The position numbers and the translations under genes were made by a program. A stretch of DNA of 64,000 nt from positions 215,178 through 279,177 of the forward strand of contig NZ_UXAW01000048.1 of NCBI RefSeq assembly GCF_900609055.1, read 5' to 3'. Below are positions 18,361-27,669 of the stretch, one piece after another (the first letter of the stretch is position 1; the number at the start of each line of letters is the position of its first letter). This DNA comes from Pseudogemmobacter humi. GTDB lineage: Bacteria; Pseudomonadota; Alphaproteobacteria; Rhodobacterales; Rhodobacteraceae. The notes beneath the pieces were generated by a model. The model did not search any database. It saw only the letters and a program-made list of their open reading frames with translations, and had not been told where the DNA came from.

Positions 18361-18386
18361 AGAAAAAGACCCGCCGAGGGGCGGGC
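18361..18386 (-). terminator. Intrinsic terminator of phbB
   Basis: On the minus strand a GC stem (CCCGCC/GGCGGG around GAGG on the plus strand, 18370-18385) is followed by a TCTTTTTC run, 22 bases after the phbB stop. Confidence 0.8.
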
Positions 18387-18407
18387 CTTTCTGCGATATC
18401 CGTCGTG

Positions 18408-19133
18408 TCAGACGAAGAACTGGCCGCCGTTCGCCGAAATGGTCGAGCCGGTGATGAAACCCGCATCGTCCGAGGCGAGGAAGGCGGCGCAGCGCGCGAT
18501 TTCCTCGGGCTCGCCCAGACGGCCGACCGGGATCTGCGGGATGATGCGTTCGGCCAGCACCTTCTCGTCGATGGCGCGCACCATTTCGGTGCCGATATAG
18601 CCCGGGCAGATCGCGTTCACGGTGATTCCCGCACGGGCGCCTTCCTGGGCCAGAGCCTTGGTGAAGCCGAGATCGCCGGATTTCGCCGCCGAATAATTCA
18701 CCTGGCCCGCCTGGCCTTTTTGTCCGTTGATCGACGAGATGTTGATGATCCGGCCGAATTTGCGGTCGCGCATCCCCGACCACAACGGATGGGTCATGTT
18801 GAACAGGCCCGTCAGGTTGGTGTCGATCACCTCTTTCCACTGCTGCGGGGTCATCTTGTGGAACATGGCGTCGCGGGTGATCCCGGCGTTGTTCACCAGC
18901 ACGTCGATGGGGCCCAGATCGGCCTCGACCTTTTTGATGCCTTCGGCGCAGGCGTCGTAATCGGCGACCGACCATTTATACGTCGGAATGCCGGTTTCGG
19001 CGGTGAAGGCTTTGGCCGCCTCGTCATTGCCGGCATAATTGGCGGCGACCTTGTAGCCTGCCGCTTTCAGGGCGACCGAGATCGCCGCGCCGATGCCGCG
19101 CGAACCGCCGGTGACGAGTGCAACTCTGGACAT
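18408..19133 (-). CDS. phbB: Acetoacetyl-CoA reductase
   Basis: NADPH-dependent reduction of acetoacetyl-CoA to (R)-3-hydroxybutyryl-CoA for polyhydroxybutyrate. 241 residues of the SDR fold: cofactor loop TGGSRGIG near the N-terminus, NNAG, a catalytic serine in ISSINGQKGQ and YxxxK in NYSAAKSG. FGRIINISSINGQKGQ is characteristic of PhbB/FabG-like reductases. It follows phbA by 157 bases in the same direction. The polymerase phaC is not in the window. Confidence 0.93.
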   Translation of the reverse strand: MSRVALVTGGSRGIGAAISVALKAAGYKVAANYAGNDEAAKAFTAETGIPTYKWSVADYDACAEGIKKVEADLGPIDVLVNNAGITRDAMFHKMTPQQWKEVIDTNLTGLFNMTHPLWSGMRDRKFGRIINISSINGQKGQAGQVNYSAAKSGDLGFTKALAQEGARAGITVNAICPGYIGTEMVRAIDEKVLAERIIPQIPVGRLGEPEEIARCAAFLASDDAGFITGSTISANGGQFFV

Positions 19134-19260
19134 GATTCCTCCTCAGAAAAGCTGTCAGGTCATTGCTAGCGTCATGCTATCGGCTGCGCAATATTGTTGC
19201 TGAATTTATTTTGCATCGGCAGCAAAATTTCCCTGCCGATACCGGCGCGCAGAGAAGAAT
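19134..19260 (-). promoter_or_regulatory. phbA-phbB spacer with hairpin and TGC-rich motif
   Basis: The spacer upstream of phbB contains a perfect inverted repeat ATCGGCAG (19215-19222)/CTGCCGAT (19233-19240) and TTGCTG/CAGCAA copies nearby. PhaR, the PHB regulator known in Paracoccus, binds TGC-rich sites, so an operator is plausible but unproven. The region is AT-rich compared with its neighbours. Confidence 0.4.
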
Positions 19261-19283
19261 GGCGCCGGGGCTGGCCCGGCGCC
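19261..19283 (-). terminator. Hairpin after phbA
   Basis: Perfect GGCGCCGGG/CCCGGCGCC stem, arms 19261-19269 and 19275-19283, just past the phbA stop, with a moderately T-rich tail (ATTCTTCTCT) on the minus strand. Likely a partial terminator between phbA and phbB. Confidence 0.65.
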
Positions 19284-19290
19284 GGGTTTC

Positions 19291-20466
19291 TCAGCCGCGC
19301 TCAAGGCACATGGCGACGCCCATGCCGCCGCCGATACAGAGCGTGGCGAGGCCCTTTTTCGCGCCCGAGCGGTTCATCTCGAACACAAGCGTGTTCAGGA
19401 TCCGCGCGCCCGAGGCGCCGATCGGATGGCCGATGGCGATGGCGCCGCCGTTGACGTTCACCTTCGCCGGATCCCAGCCCATGTCCTTGTTCACCGCGCA
19501 GGCCTGGGCGGCGAAAGCCTCGTTCGCCTCGACCAGGTCCAGATCGGCGGCTTTCCAGCCTGCCTTGTCCAGCGCCTTGCGGCTGGCATAGATCGGCCCC
19601 ACGCCCATGATCGCCGGATCGAGCCCGGCGGTGGCGTAAGAGGCGATCCGGGCCAGCACCTTCAGCCCGCGCTTCGCGGCTTCCTCCTCGCTCATCAGCA
19701 GCACCGCGGCGGCGCCGTCGTTGATGCCCGAGGCATTGCCCGCGGTGACGCTGCCGTCTTTGGCAAAAGCGGGTTTCAGCTTCTGCATCGCCTCGATCGT
19801 GGCGCCGAGGCGGATGTATTCGTCCTGATCCACCACGGTATCGCCCTTGCGGCCTTTCACGGTGAAGGGGGTGATTTCATCCGCGAATTTGCCGGCCTTC
19901 TGCGCCGCTTCGGCCTTGTTCTGGCTGGCCAGCGCGAATTCGTCCTGCTGCTCGCGCGAGATCTGCCACTGGTTGGCGACGTTCTCGGCGGTCTGGCCCA
20001 TATGGTAGCCGTTGAAGGCGTCCCACAGCCCGTCCTTGATCATCGAATCGATGAATTTCAGATCGCCCATTTTCTGGCCCGCGCGCAGATGGGCGACATG
20101 GGGCGAAAGCGACATCGACTCCTGGCCGCCGGCGACCACGATCTTCGCGTCGCCCAGTTGGACATGCTGCGCGCCAAGCGCCACGGTGCGCAGCCCCGAG
20201 CCGCAGACCTGGTTGATGCCCCAGGCGCTGCTTTCCTTCGCCAGACCGGCGAGAATCGCGGCCTGGCGGGCGGGGTTCTGGCCCTGGCCGCCGGTAAGCA
20301 CCTGACCGAGAATGGTTTCCTCGACCTCGGCCTTGTCGATTCCGGCACGGGCGACGACGGCCTCGATCACGGCCGCGCCTAGTTCATGTGCGGGGGTGTT
20401 GGCGAAAGAGCCGTTGAAGCTGCCCACTGCGGTGCGGGCCGCCGAAACGATTACGACATTGGTCAT
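19291..20466 (-). CDS. phbA: Acetyl-CoA C-acetyltransferase (beta-ketothiolase)
   Basis: Condenses two acetyl-CoA to acetoacetyl-CoA, the first step of PHB synthesis. 391 residues, the standard length. The nucleophile is in NQVCGSGLR (about residues 85-93); the His and Cys of the second half are seen in [16 protein letters not shown] and in CIGGGMGVA near the C-terminus. First gene of the phbA-phbB pair. Confidence 0.95.
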   Translation of the reverse strand: MTNVVIVSAARTAVGSFNGSFANTPAHELGAAVIEAVVARAGIDKAEVEETILGQVLTGGQGQNPARQAAILAGLAKESSAWGINQVCGSGLRTVALGAQHVQLGDAKIVVAGGQESMSLSPHVAHLRAGQKMGDLKFIDSMIKDGLWDAFNGYHMGQTAENVANQWQISREQQDEFALASQNKAEAAQKAGKFADEITPFTVKGRKGDTVVDQDEYIRLGATIEAMQKLKPAFAKDGSVTAGNASGINDGAAAVLLMSEEEAAKRGLKVLARIASYATAGLDPAIMGVGPIYASRKALDKAGWKAADLDLVEANEAFAAQACAVNKDMGWDPAKVNVNGGAIAIGHPIGASGARILNTLVFEMNRSGAKKGLATLCIGGGMGVAMCLERG

Positions 20467-20603
20467 CTGAATTTCTCCCGGTCAGTATCCGTCCGGCGCA
20501 GGCGAAAAACCCGGCCGGACCAGCCTGGGTGCAGAGGGACATAATCGCGCGGAATACGCAAGAATATTGCGCAGAGCCAGGCGGCAGAATCACGATCAAC
20601 CGA

Positions 20604-21485
20604 TTACACGCTGCGGTTGCGCCGGAATTGCGAGAAATCCGGCTCAAGTTCGGGGCGGCCGAACAGATAGCCTTGCAGGCAACCGACCCCCTGATCGCGC
20701 AGCCAGCCGGCCTCGGCCGCGGTCTCGACCGCCTCGGCAACGAGGAACATGCCGAATTCGCGCGCCAGCGCGACAGCGGCGCGCACGATGCGCTGGTTCG
20801 GATTGTCGTGTTCGCAGCCGCGGATGAAACGGCCGTCGAGCTTGGCGATGTCGAAGCCGAAGGCGCCCAGCAGGCCAAGCGAGGTCGGCCCGTCGCCGAA
20901 ATCGTCCAGCGTGAAGGCGATACCGGAGCTGCGGAACTCCTCCATGAAGGGAATCAGCACATCGGGCATCTGCATGGCCGAGGCTTCGTTGATCTCCAGA
21001 ATCAGCCCCCTGCCGATCAGCGGTTCCTCTTTCAGCGTGCGGCGCAGAAGCTGCGCCCAGGGCCGGTAGCCGACCGAGCGCGCCGACATGTTCACCGCGA
21101 TGCGGATGCCCGGGTTGCGGCGCAAAGCCGCGAGGCCGAGCCGCAGCGCCGCGACATCGATCTCGCGCCCCAGTTCGCGGGTTTCGGCGATGGTCATGAA
21201 CTCGCGCGCCGGGATCGTCAGCCCCTTCGGGTCCAGGAGCCGCATATAGCCTTCGTAAAAGCCGATGATCGAGGGATCGGCGGCATAGACCGCGGGCTGG
21301 AACGCCAGCCGCATCCGGCGCAGGTCGAGCGCCTCGCGCACCATGCGCAGCACCGCGCCCTCGGACCGCGAGGCCGCCACCGCGAAGGGCGAGGCCTCGT
21401 CGGGGCTGGCCACCCCGGGGTCGGTTTCCGGCTGTGCCGGTTCCGGAAATGCGCCGTGCCGGAAGTTCATCCCCGCCCCTCTCAC
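20604..21485 (-). CDS. EAL-domain protein (cyclic-di-GMP phosphodiesterase-like)
   Basis: 293 residues covering one EAL domain and no visible sensor domain or membrane helix. Metal and catalytic positions appear kept: NMSA, EINE, DDFG, AKLD, AEAVET and the final LQGYLFGRP. The signature EAL itself is altered to EGY (FYEGYMRLL), with the glutamate retained. It may still hydrolyse c-di-GMP or act as a binding protein. Start ATG 21485 or 21470. Situated alone between phbA and tag. Confidence 0.8.
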   Translation of the reverse strand: MRGAGMNFRHGAFPEPAQPETDPGVASPDEASPFAVAASRSEGAVLRMVREALDLRRMRLAFQPAVYAADPSIIGFYEGYMRLLDPKGLTIPAREFMTIAETRELGREIDVAALRLGLAALRRNPGIRIAVNMSARSVGYRPWAQLLRRTLKEEPLIGRGLILEINEASAMQMPDVLIPFMEEFRSSGIAFTLDDFGDGPTSLGLLGAFGFDIAKLDGRFIRGCEHDNPNQRIVRAAVALAREFGMFLVAEAVETAAEAGWLRDQGVGCLQGYLFGRPELEPDFSQFRRNRSV

Positions 21486-21581
21486 CCTTTTCTCGCTTCG
21501 GGTGACAGGATGGGGTGAAAAGCGTAAACCGGGGCTGAAGTTTCTGCTTTTGTATCAAATGTCACGCATAAGGATCCGGCC

Positions 21582-22166
21582 TTGAGCACCGATCAGACCC
21601 GCTGCCCCTGGTGCGGCAGCGATCCGCTATACGTCGCCTATCACGACGAGGAATGGGGCCGCCCCGAACGCGACCCGCGCGCTTTGTGGGAGATGCTGAT
21701 CCTCGAAGGATTCCAGGCCGGTCTGTCCTGGTATACGATCCTGAAAAAGCGCGAGAATTTCCGCGCGGCCTTTCAGGGCTTCCAGCCGGAGACCATCGCC
21801 GGATGGGGCGGGGCCGAGGTGGAACGCCTGCTGCAAGATCCCGGCATCGTGCGCCATCGCGGCAAGATCGAGGGCACGATCCGCGCCGCCCGCGCGTATC
21901 TGGAGATCGAGGCGGCGGAGGGCTTTTCTCCCTGGATCTGGTCTTTCACCGGGGGCGTGCCGCTCCGGGGCGATCTGCGCTCGATGGCCGAGGCGCAAAC
22001 CGCGACGCCCGAGAGCACCGCTTTGTCGAAGGCGCTGAAGAAAAAGGGGTTCGGCTTCTGCGGCCCCTCGATCTCTTACGCCTTCATGCAGGCCGCCGGG
22101 ATGGTGAACGATCACCTGGTCAGCTGCCCGCAACATGCCGAATGCGCGGCCCTGGCGCATGGTTGA
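21582..22166 (+). CDS. tag: DNA-3-methyladenine glycosylase I
   Basis: Removes 3-methyladenine from alkylated DNA. 194 residues starting at TTG 21582, with the N-terminal zinc-binding CPWCG, the YHDEEWG motif, FQAGLSW, and the C-terminal zinc ligands in CPQHAEC. All expected Tag features are present. Divergent from the EAL gene by 96 bases. Confidence 0.93.
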   Translation: MSTDQTRCPWCGSDPLYVAYHDEEWGRPERDPRALWEMLILEGFQAGLSWYTILKKRENFRAAFQGFQPETIAGWGGAEVERLLQDPGIVRHRGKIEGTIRAARAYLEIEAAEGFSPWIWSFTGGVPLRGDLRSMAEAQTATPESTALSKALKKKGFGFCGPSISYAFMQAAGMVNDHLVSCPQHAECAALAHG

Positions 22167-22233
22167 CCCCTTGGCGCGGCGGTCCGCAGCGCGCATATAG
22201 GGGAAAACCTGCGACGATGATGATGGGGGAAAC

Positions 22234-23139
22234 ATGCTTGGCTTAGGTGAAACGACCAGCCCCGCCGCCGGCGACCTGATCAGGGACGGATCGGAAGCCA
22301 GTTTCATGGCCGATGTGATCGACGCCTCGCGCGAGGTGCCGGTGATCGTCGATTTCTGGGCCACCTGGTGCGGCCCCTGCAAGCAGCTCGGCCCGGCGCT
22401 GGAGGCCGCGGTGCTGGCGGCGAAGGGCAAGGTGAAGATGGTGAAGATCGATGTCGATCAGAACCAGATGGTCGCCGCCCAGCTTCGGATCCAGTCGGTC
22501 CCCACGGTCTATGCCTTCTGGCAGGGCCAGCCGGTCGATGGCTTCCAGGGCGCGCTGCCGGGCTCGGAAATCAAGAAGTTCATCGACAAGCTGGCGGCTC
22601 TGGCCGGGGACGGGGGGCTCGGTGAGGCCATCGCCGCGGCCGAGGAGATGCTGGACCAGGGCGCGGTGGCGGATGCGGCCGAAACCTTTGCCGCGATCCT
22701 CGGCGAAGAGCCCGAGAATGCCGCGGCTTATGGCGGCATGGCACGCGCCCATATCGCCGCCGGAAATCTGGACCAGGCAGAGGCCTTCCTGAACGCCGCC
22801 CCCGCCGCCATCGCGAAATCGCAGGAGATCGAGGCCGCCCGTGCCCGGCTGGAACTGGCGAAACAGGCCGCCAATGCCGGGCCCGAGGCCGAGTTGCGCG
22901 CCCGGGTCGAGGCCGATCCCGCCGACCACCAGGCGCGGTTCGACCTTGCGGTGGCGCTGAACGCCGGCGGCCAGGTCGAGGCGGCGGTGGACGAGTTGCT
23001 GGAATTGTTCCGCCGCGACCGGGAATGGAACGACGGCGCGGCGAAGGCACAGCTTTTCACCATTTTCGACGCGCTGAAACCGCAGGATCCGATCGTGCTG
23101 AAGGGGCGGCGCAAGCTCTCTTCGATGATCTTCTCCTGA
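22234..23139 (+). CDS. cnoX: Thioredoxin-TPR co-chaperone CnoX/YbbN
   Basis: 301 residues: a thioredoxin domain with an intact WCGPC active site (about residues 46-50) and a cis-proline in SVPTVYAF, followed by a helical TPR-like C-terminal half (AEEMLDQGAVADAAETF...). This is the YbbN/CnoX layout, a holdase working with GroEL and DnaK. Here both cysteines are present, unlike the SxxC form of E. coli YbbN. First gene of a run with the Lon-N and Trm112 genes. Confidence 0.88.
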   Translation: MLGLGETTSPAAGDLIRDGSEASFMADVIDASREVPVIVDFWATWCGPCKQLGPALEAAVLAAKGKVKMVKIDVDQNQMVAAQLRIQSVPTVYAFWQGQPVDGFQGALPGSEIKKFIDKLAALAGDGGLGEAIAAAEEMLDQGAVADAAETFAAILGEEPENAAAYGGMARAHIAAGNLDQAEAFLNAAPAAIAKSQEIEAARARLELAKQAANAGPEAELRARVEADPADHQARFDLAVALNAGGQVEAAVDELLELFRRDREWNDGAAKAQLFTIFDALKPQDPIVLKGRRKLSSMIFS

Positions 23140-23142
23140 GCG

Positions 23143-23796
23143 ATGTTTCCGCTGCGTCCGGCGCTTTCCGATCTGCCCGGGACCATCCCGGTCTTTCCGC
23201 TGCCGGGCGCGCTGCTTCTGCCCCGCGCGCGGCTGCCGCTGCATATTTTCGAGCCGCGCTATCTGGCGATGGTGGAGGATTGCCTGAAACATCCGCACCG
23301 GCTGATCGGGATGATCTGTCCGCGCGGCGGGCGGACGGATGAGCCGCGGCTCTCGGCCATCGGTTGCGCCGGGCGGCTGGTGCAATTCGCCGAGACCGAG
23401 GACGGGCGCTATCTGATCACGCTCTCGGGCCTTGCGCGGTTCCGGTTGCTCGACGAGGTGGGGGGCTTCACCCCCTACCGGCGCTTCAACGTGGACTGGT
23501 CGTCCTTCGCCCGCGATCTGGGGCCGCAGGAAGAGGATCCGGGGCTGGAACGGGCGGTTCTGCTTGATCTGCTGGCACGGTATATGGCGACGAAGAACCT
23601 CGGCGTCGACTGGGAGGGGCTGGGCGACGCGCCGGACGAGGTGCTGGTCAACGCCTTCGCCATGCTTGCGCCGCTGTCGCCCGAGGACCGCCAGGCGCTC
23701 TTGGAATCGCCCGATCTGACCACCCGGCGCGAGACGCTGGTGACGCTGGTCGAATTCGCCCTGCGCGGCGGCAAGGATGATGAGGTGCTGCAATGA
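23143..23796 (+). CDS. LON N-terminal (substrate-binding) domain protein
   Basis: 217 residues with the stand-alone Lon N-domain pattern: [26 protein letters not shown] near the start, then [12 protein letters not shown] and [13 protein letters not shown]. There is no AAA or protease domain. Probably a peptide or substrate-binding factor. Three bases after cnoX and overlapping the next gene by ATGA, so one operon. Confidence 0.85.
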   Translation: MFPLRPALSDLPGTIPVFPLPGALLLPRARLPLHIFEPRYLAMVEDCLKHPHRLIGMICPRGGRTDEPRLSAIGCAGRLVQFAETEDGRYLITLSGLARFRLLDEVGGFTPYRRFNVDWSSFARDLGPQEEDPGLERAVLLDLLARYMATKNLGVDWEGLGDAPDEVLVNAFAMLAPLSPEDRQALLESPDLTTRRETLVTLVEFALRGGKDDEVLQ

Positions 23797-23978
23797 CCGA
23801 ACCCACGACGCCCTTCGATCGCAGGATGCTGGAGGCGCTGGTCTGCCCGGTCACCCATGCCGTGCTGACCTGGGATGCCGCGCGCCAGGAACTGATCTCG
23901 AAAGCCGCGCGGCTGGCCTTTCCGGTGCGCGACGGAATCCCGGTGATGCTGGTCTCCGAGGCCCGCGAACTGGACTGA
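23793..23978 (+). CDS. Trm112 family protein
   Basis: 61 residues; [22 protein letters not shown] and [18 protein letters not shown] are typical of the small Trm112/YcaR family, which in other organisms activates methyltransferases. Only one cysteine is left of the usual zinc ligands. ATG at 23793 overlaps the upstream stop. Followed by repeat family A. Confidence 0.82.
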   Translation: MTEPTTPFDRRMLEALVCPVTHAVLTWDAARQELISKAARLAFPVRDGIPVMLVSEARELD

Positions 23979-23995
23979 CCGGCGCGGCGGGGCGC

Positions 23996-24041
23996 CCGGA
24001 ATTTTCCAAAATTCCGGTCAAATTTTTTAAGGAAAAAATTT
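23996..24041. repeat. Paired hairpins (family A, copy 3)
   Basis: Hairpin one, 23996-24017, has arms CCGGAATTTT/AAAATTCCGG around CC, almost identical to 1157-1178. Hairpin two, 24020-24041, is a different AT-rich stem AAATTTTTT/AAAAAATTT around AAGG. Lies between convergent Trm112 and rsmB stops, so a bidirectional terminator is likely. Confidence 0.8.
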
Positions 24042-24046
24042 GCGGC

Positions 24047-25279
24047 TCAACCGTTGCGCAGGCGCGCCATGAAGAAGCCGTCCATGCCGCCGCGTTCGGC
24101 CAGATAATCCGGCCGCAGCCGCAGTCCGCCGGTCTCCTGCCACCATTCAGGCGCCACGCCTGCCAGCGTGGGTCGCTCCACCCGCAGCCCCGGATGGCGG
24201 TCCAGCGCTGCGGCAAGCTGCGCCTCGCCCTCTTCGGGCAAGAGCGAGCAGGTGGCGAAGACCAGCCGCCCGCCCGGTTTCAGCCAGGTCAGCGCCCGGT
24301 CGATCAGCCGGGCCTGAAGCTCTGCCAGCCCGGCGACCTCGCTGCCGTCTTTCACGAAGGGCAGATCCGGGTGGCGGCGGAGGGTGCCGCTGGCGGAACA
24401 GGGCGCGTCGAGCAGGATCGCGTCGAAAAGCGTATCGGACTGCCAGGCCAGCGCATCGGCGGTGATCAGCTTCGCCGACAGGCCGGTGCGGGCCAGGTTC
24501 TCTGCCAGCCGCTTCATCCGCGCGGCCGAGATGTCGAGTGCGGTGACTTCCGCCCCGGCGGCGGCGAGCTGCATCGTCTTGCCGCCGGGCGCGGCGCAGA
24601 GGTCGAGCACGCTCTCGCCCGGGCGGGCCTCCAGCATCCGCGCGGGCAAAGCGGCGGCCATGTCCTGCACCCACCAGCCGCCGTCCTGATAGCCCGGCAG
24701 CGCCGAGATCTGGCCGGGATCGTGCAGCCGGATGCTGCCGGTGGGCAGCGCCTCGCCCTGGGGGGGCAGGGCACCGTCGCGCAGGGTCAGATCGACCGGC
24801 GGTGCGGCGGCGAAGACGGCTTCCATCGCCGCGACCGCCTCGCGCCCGTAAGCATGGACCAGCGGCTGGCGCAGCCAGCGCGGCAGTTTCTGCATCGGCG
24901 CTGTCACCAAGGCCTGCGGGTCAACCGCGCGCAGCACAGCGTTCACGAGGCCCGAGAGATGCTGGCTCTTGCGGTTCTTGCGCGTCAGCGTCACCGCGGC
25001 ATTCACCACCCCATGCGCGGGCGCGCCGAGCGCCATTTCCACCACCGCGAGCCGCAGGATATTGCGCACCCCCAGCGGAGGCGCCTTGCGCAGATGGCGG
25101 TCGAGCAGCCGGTCGGCGGGCTCGACCCGGCGCAGCACGGATTCGGTCAGCCGCCGCGCCCGGGCACGCTCGCCCGGCGGCAGCTCGGGCTCGGGCAGTT
25201 CCGCAAGCATCCGCCCCTCGCCCAGAACGGCGTTCAGCAGATCCACCGCCGCGCCCCTTGCCGCCACACCTTCCGCCAT
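24047..25279 (-). CDS. rsmB: 16S rRNA (cytosine-967-C5)-methyltransferase
   Basis: 410 residues: an N-terminal NusB-like RNA-binding part and a C-terminal Rossmann methyltransferase. The SAM loop CAAPGGKTMQLAA and the two catalytic cysteines, in DAPCSASGTLRRHPD and FATCSLLPEEGE, are seen. Both are signatures of RsmB/RsmF m5C enzymes; the NusB-like half supports RsmB. Divergent from the DUF1674 gene. Confidence 0.9.
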   Translation of the reverse strand: MAEGVAARGAAVDLLNAVLGEGRMLAELPEPELPPGERARARRLTESVLRRVEPADRLLDRHLRKAPPLGVRNILRLAVVEMALGAPAHGVVNAAVTLTRKNRKSQHLSGLVNAVLRAVDPQALVTAPMQKLPRWLRQPLVHAYGREAVAAMEAVFAAAPPVDLTLRDGALPPQGEALPTGSIRLHDPGQISALPGYQDGGWWVQDMAAALPARMLEARPGESVLDLCAAPGGKTMQLAAAGAEVTALDISAARMKRLAENLARTGLSAKLITADALAWQSDTLFDAILLDAPCSASGTLRRHPDLPFVKDGSEVAGLAELQARLIDRALTWLKPGGRLVFATCSLLPEEGEAQLAAALDRHPGLRVERPTLAGVAPEWWQETGGLRLRPDYLAERGGMDGFFMARLRNG

Positions 25280-25345
25280 TCCCGTCCCTTTGCACCCGAG
25301 GCTCCGCGGGCCTATATCATGCCTGCCACGAGAAGGAACCGCCCG

Positions 25346-25522
25346 ATGAGTGACGAGATACCGGACCTGCCGCCCGAGGCGCTGCGCGCGCTGGCCGAAG
25401 CCGGGGAGCGCCGGAAGGCCGCGAATACCGCCCCGCCGCCGAAGGAATACGGCGGCCGCGACGGGCCCGAGCCGGTGCGCTACGGCGACTGGGAGAAGAA
25501 GGGCCTCGCCGTCGATTTCTGA
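25346..25522 (+). CDS. DUF1674 / SDHAF4-like protein
   Basis: 58 residues ending in the conserved GGRDGPEPVRYGDWEKKG..VDF. This is the bacterial relative of succinate dehydrogenase assembly factor 4, thought to aid maturation of the flavinated SdhA. No sdh genes are nearby. ATG 25346 is supported by AAGGAA upstream. Confidence 0.85.
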   Translation: MSDEIPDLPPEALRALAEAGERRKAANTAPPPKEYGGRDGPEPVRYGDWEKKGLAVDF

Positions 25523-25547
25523 GGTGACGCTTATGGCCGGCGGCGCT

Positions 25548-25581
25548 GCCTCCGGCGGGGGTATTTGGGTCAGGATGAAAG
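25548..25581. repeat. GCCTCCGGCGGGGGTATTT element (family B, copy 3)
   Basis: Plus-strand copy GCCTCCGGCGGGGGTATTT followed by GGGTCAGGATGAAAG, between the convergent DUF1674 and dapB stops, 20 bases from the dapB stop. Confidence 0.75.
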
Positions 25582-25600
25582 ACCTAAGGACGCGCGCGGC

Positions 25601-26410
25601 TTACAGCCCCAGCACGTCGATCATGTCGTATTGGCCGGGTTTTCTGCCTTGGCCCCAGAGCGCGGCCCGGAGCGCGCCGCGCGCGAAGACCGCCCGGTCG
25701 GTCGCGACATGGCGCAGGATCACCCTTTCGCCATCGGCGGCGAAGATCACGTCATGTTCGCCCACGATGTCGCCGCCGCGGATCGCCGAAAAGCCGATCG
25801 TGCCCCGTTCCCGCACGCCGGTGATGCCGTCGCGGCCCGACACGCGGGCGTCTTTCAGCGAGACGCCGCGGCCCGCCGCCGCCGCCTCGCCCAGCATCAG
25901 CGCGGTGCCCGAGGGCGCGTCGACCTTCATCCGGTGATGCGCCTCGACGACTTCGATGTCCCAGTCCTCGTCCAGCGCCTCGGCGATCTTGCGGGTCAGC
26001 CGGGTCAGGAGGTTGACGCCGAGGCTCATGTTCCCCGCCCGCACGATCACCGCATGGCGGGCGGCGGCCCCGATCTTTTCCAGATCCGCTTCCTCCAGCC
26101 CGGTGGTGCCGATCACATGCACCGCCCGGGCCTGGGCGGCGAGGCCGGCGAATTCCACCGTCGCGGCGGGGGCGGTGAAGTCGATCACGCCCTGGGCGCG
26201 GGCGAAGGCCTCGACCGGATCGTCGGTGACCAGCGCGCCGAGCGGTGCGCCGCCCATGGCCACGCCGATGTCCTGGCCGATCCAGGCATGGCCGGGCCGC
26301 TCGACGCCCGCGACCAGCCGCGCCTTGCCGCTTTCGGCGACGATCTGCGCCAGCATCCGGCCCATGCGGCCCGAAACCCCGGTGACAACGATGCCCGGCA
26401 AATCGCTCAT
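25601..26410 (-). CDS. dapB: 4-hydroxy-tetrahydrodipicolinate reductase
   Basis: NAD(P)H-dependent step of lysine and diaminopimelate synthesis. 269 residues with the cofactor loop GVSGRMGR at the N-terminus and the substrate-site motif [17 protein letters not shown]. Normal length. Divergent from rbfA, about 100 bases away. Confidence 0.95.
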   Translation of the reverse strand: MSDLPGIVVTGVSGRMGRMLAQIVAESGKARLVAGVERPGHAWIGQDIGVAMGGAPLGALVTDDPVEAFARAQGVIDFTAPAATVEFAGLAAQARAVHVIGTTGLEEADLEKIGAAARHAVIVRAGNMSLGVNLLTRLTRKIAEALDEDWDIEVVEAHHRMKVDAPSGTALMLGEAAAAGRGVSLKDARVSGRDGITGVRERGTIGFSAIRGGDIVGEHDVIFAADGERVILRHVATDRAVFARGALRAALWGQGRKPGQYDMIDVLGL

Positions 26411-26511
26411 GACCCAATTCTCCCTCGCGTTCGGGCCTTGGTTTAGCGCCAGCCTGCCACAAGCGAAACCCCGCCGTTGCGGGGCGGGCGGAAACAGCTT
26501 AGATGCGGTTC

Positions 26512-26934
26512 ATGGCCGCAAAACGCATACCGTCCGGTCAGGGGCCCTCGCAGCGTCAGCTGCGCGTGGGCGAACTGATACGGCGCACCCTTTCCGATGT
26601 TCTGAACCGGGGCGAGATCCACGACCCGGAGCTGAACGCCATGCCGATCACCGTGGGCGAGGTCTCGTGCTCGCCCGACCTCAAGGTCGCGACGGTCTAT
26701 GTCATGCCGCTTCTGGGCTCGGCCCCGGTGGAGGATGCGGTCAGGCTGCTTGCGAAGCACAAGGGCGAGCTGCGCCACCGCATCGGTCGCGAGCTGACGC
26801 TGAAATATGCGCCGGATCTGCGTTTCCGTCCGGACGAGACTTTCGACCGGCTGGACGAGACCCGCCGCCTGTTCGCCGACCCCACCGTGCAGCGCGACAT
26901 CGCCCGGCCCGGCGAGGAAGACGAGGAGGAGTGA
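26512..26934 (+). CDS. rbfA: 30S ribosome-binding factor A
   Basis: Late maturation factor of the 30S subunit. 140 residues of KH-like fold with RQLRVGELIRRTLSDVL, and MPITVGEVSCSPDLKVATVYVMPLLG, then RPDETFDRLDET. ATG 26512 is preferred to ATG 26503. Its TGA overlaps the ATG of the next gene. The rbfA-glycosidase-truB order shows an inserted gene between two normally neighbouring translation genes. Confidence 0.92.
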   Translation: MAAKRIPSGQGPSQRQLRVGELIRRTLSDVLNRGEIHDPELNAMPITVGEVSCSPDLKVATVYVMPLLGSAPVEDAVRLLAKHKGELRHRIGRELTLKYAPDLRFRPDETFDRLDETRRLFADPTVQRDIARPGEEDEEE

Positions 26935-27665
26935 TGCGCCGCCTGCTGGCTTTGCTGGCGCTTGCGCTGCCCTGGCTTTTGCCCGGCCAGGCCGCGGCCA
27001 CCGCCTGCGCGCGAGAGAGTTTCGAGGGCGTGCCCTTCACCATCTGCGAGGTGACTGCGGCGGACGATCTGCGGCTGTTCCTTGCGGGCGGGAACGGCAC
27101 CTACGGCAATTTCCGCGCGGTGGATCAGGCGCTGGCGGCGCAAGGAAAGCAGCTCGGTTTCGCGATGAACGCGGGCATGTATCACCGCGACCGCTCGCCC
27201 GTGGGGCTGTATGTCGAGGACGGGCGCGAGTTGCATCCCATCGTCACCGCGGCGGGGCCGGGGAATTTCGGCCTGCTGCCGAACGGCGTCTTCTGCTGGG
27301 GCGAGGGGGATTTCCGCATCTGGGACAGCCGCGAATATCCCGGTGGCTGCCGTTACGCGACCCAGTCCGGGCCGATGCTGCTGATCGGCGGCAAGCTGCA
27401 TCCGCGGTTTCTGAAGAACAGCGACTCGACCTATATCCGCAACGGCGTGGGGGTGGATGCCGAAGGCAGCCGCGCGGTCTTCGCGATCAGCGACAAGGCG
27501 GTGAACTTTCACCTCTTCGCGCGGTTCTTCCGCGACCATCTTGGCCTGCGCGACGCGCTTTATTTCGACGGCAATATCTCGCGGCTTTATGCCCCCGCGC
27601 TTGGCCGTCATGACGGCGGTTTCGCCATGGGGCCGATCGTCGGCACCGTCATCGACAAGGATTGA
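26934..27665 (+). CDS. Secreted phosphodiester glycosidase-family (NAGPA-like) protein
   Basis: 243 residues with a signal peptide ([18 protein letters not shown]...AAA). The mature part has the domain signature of phosphodiester glycosidases: [55 protein letters not shown] and the final [10 protein letters not shown]. In other bacteria such proteins act on glycan phosphodiesters in the envelope; substrate here is unknown. It starts in the rbfA stop (TGATG), so is co-translated with it. Confidence 0.8.
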   Translation: MRRLLALLALALPWLLPGQAAATACARESFEGVPFTICEVTAADDLRLFLAGGNGTYGNFRAVDQALAAQGKQLGFAMNAGMYHRDRSPVGLYVEDGRELHPIVTAAGPGNFGLLPNGVFCWGEGDFRIWDSREYPGGCRYATQSGPMLLIGGKLHPRFLKNSDSTYIRNGVGVDAEGSRAVFAISDKAVNFHLFARFFRDHLGLRDALYFDGNISRLYAPALGRHDGGFAMGPIVGTVIDKD

Positions 27666-27669
27666 ACGT

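Noticed and set aside
23777..25522. 581-codon plus-strand frame over rsmB
   Set aside because: Overlaps rsmB in antisense and runs through the repeat at 23996; only its last part coincides with the true DUF1674 region, in another frame.
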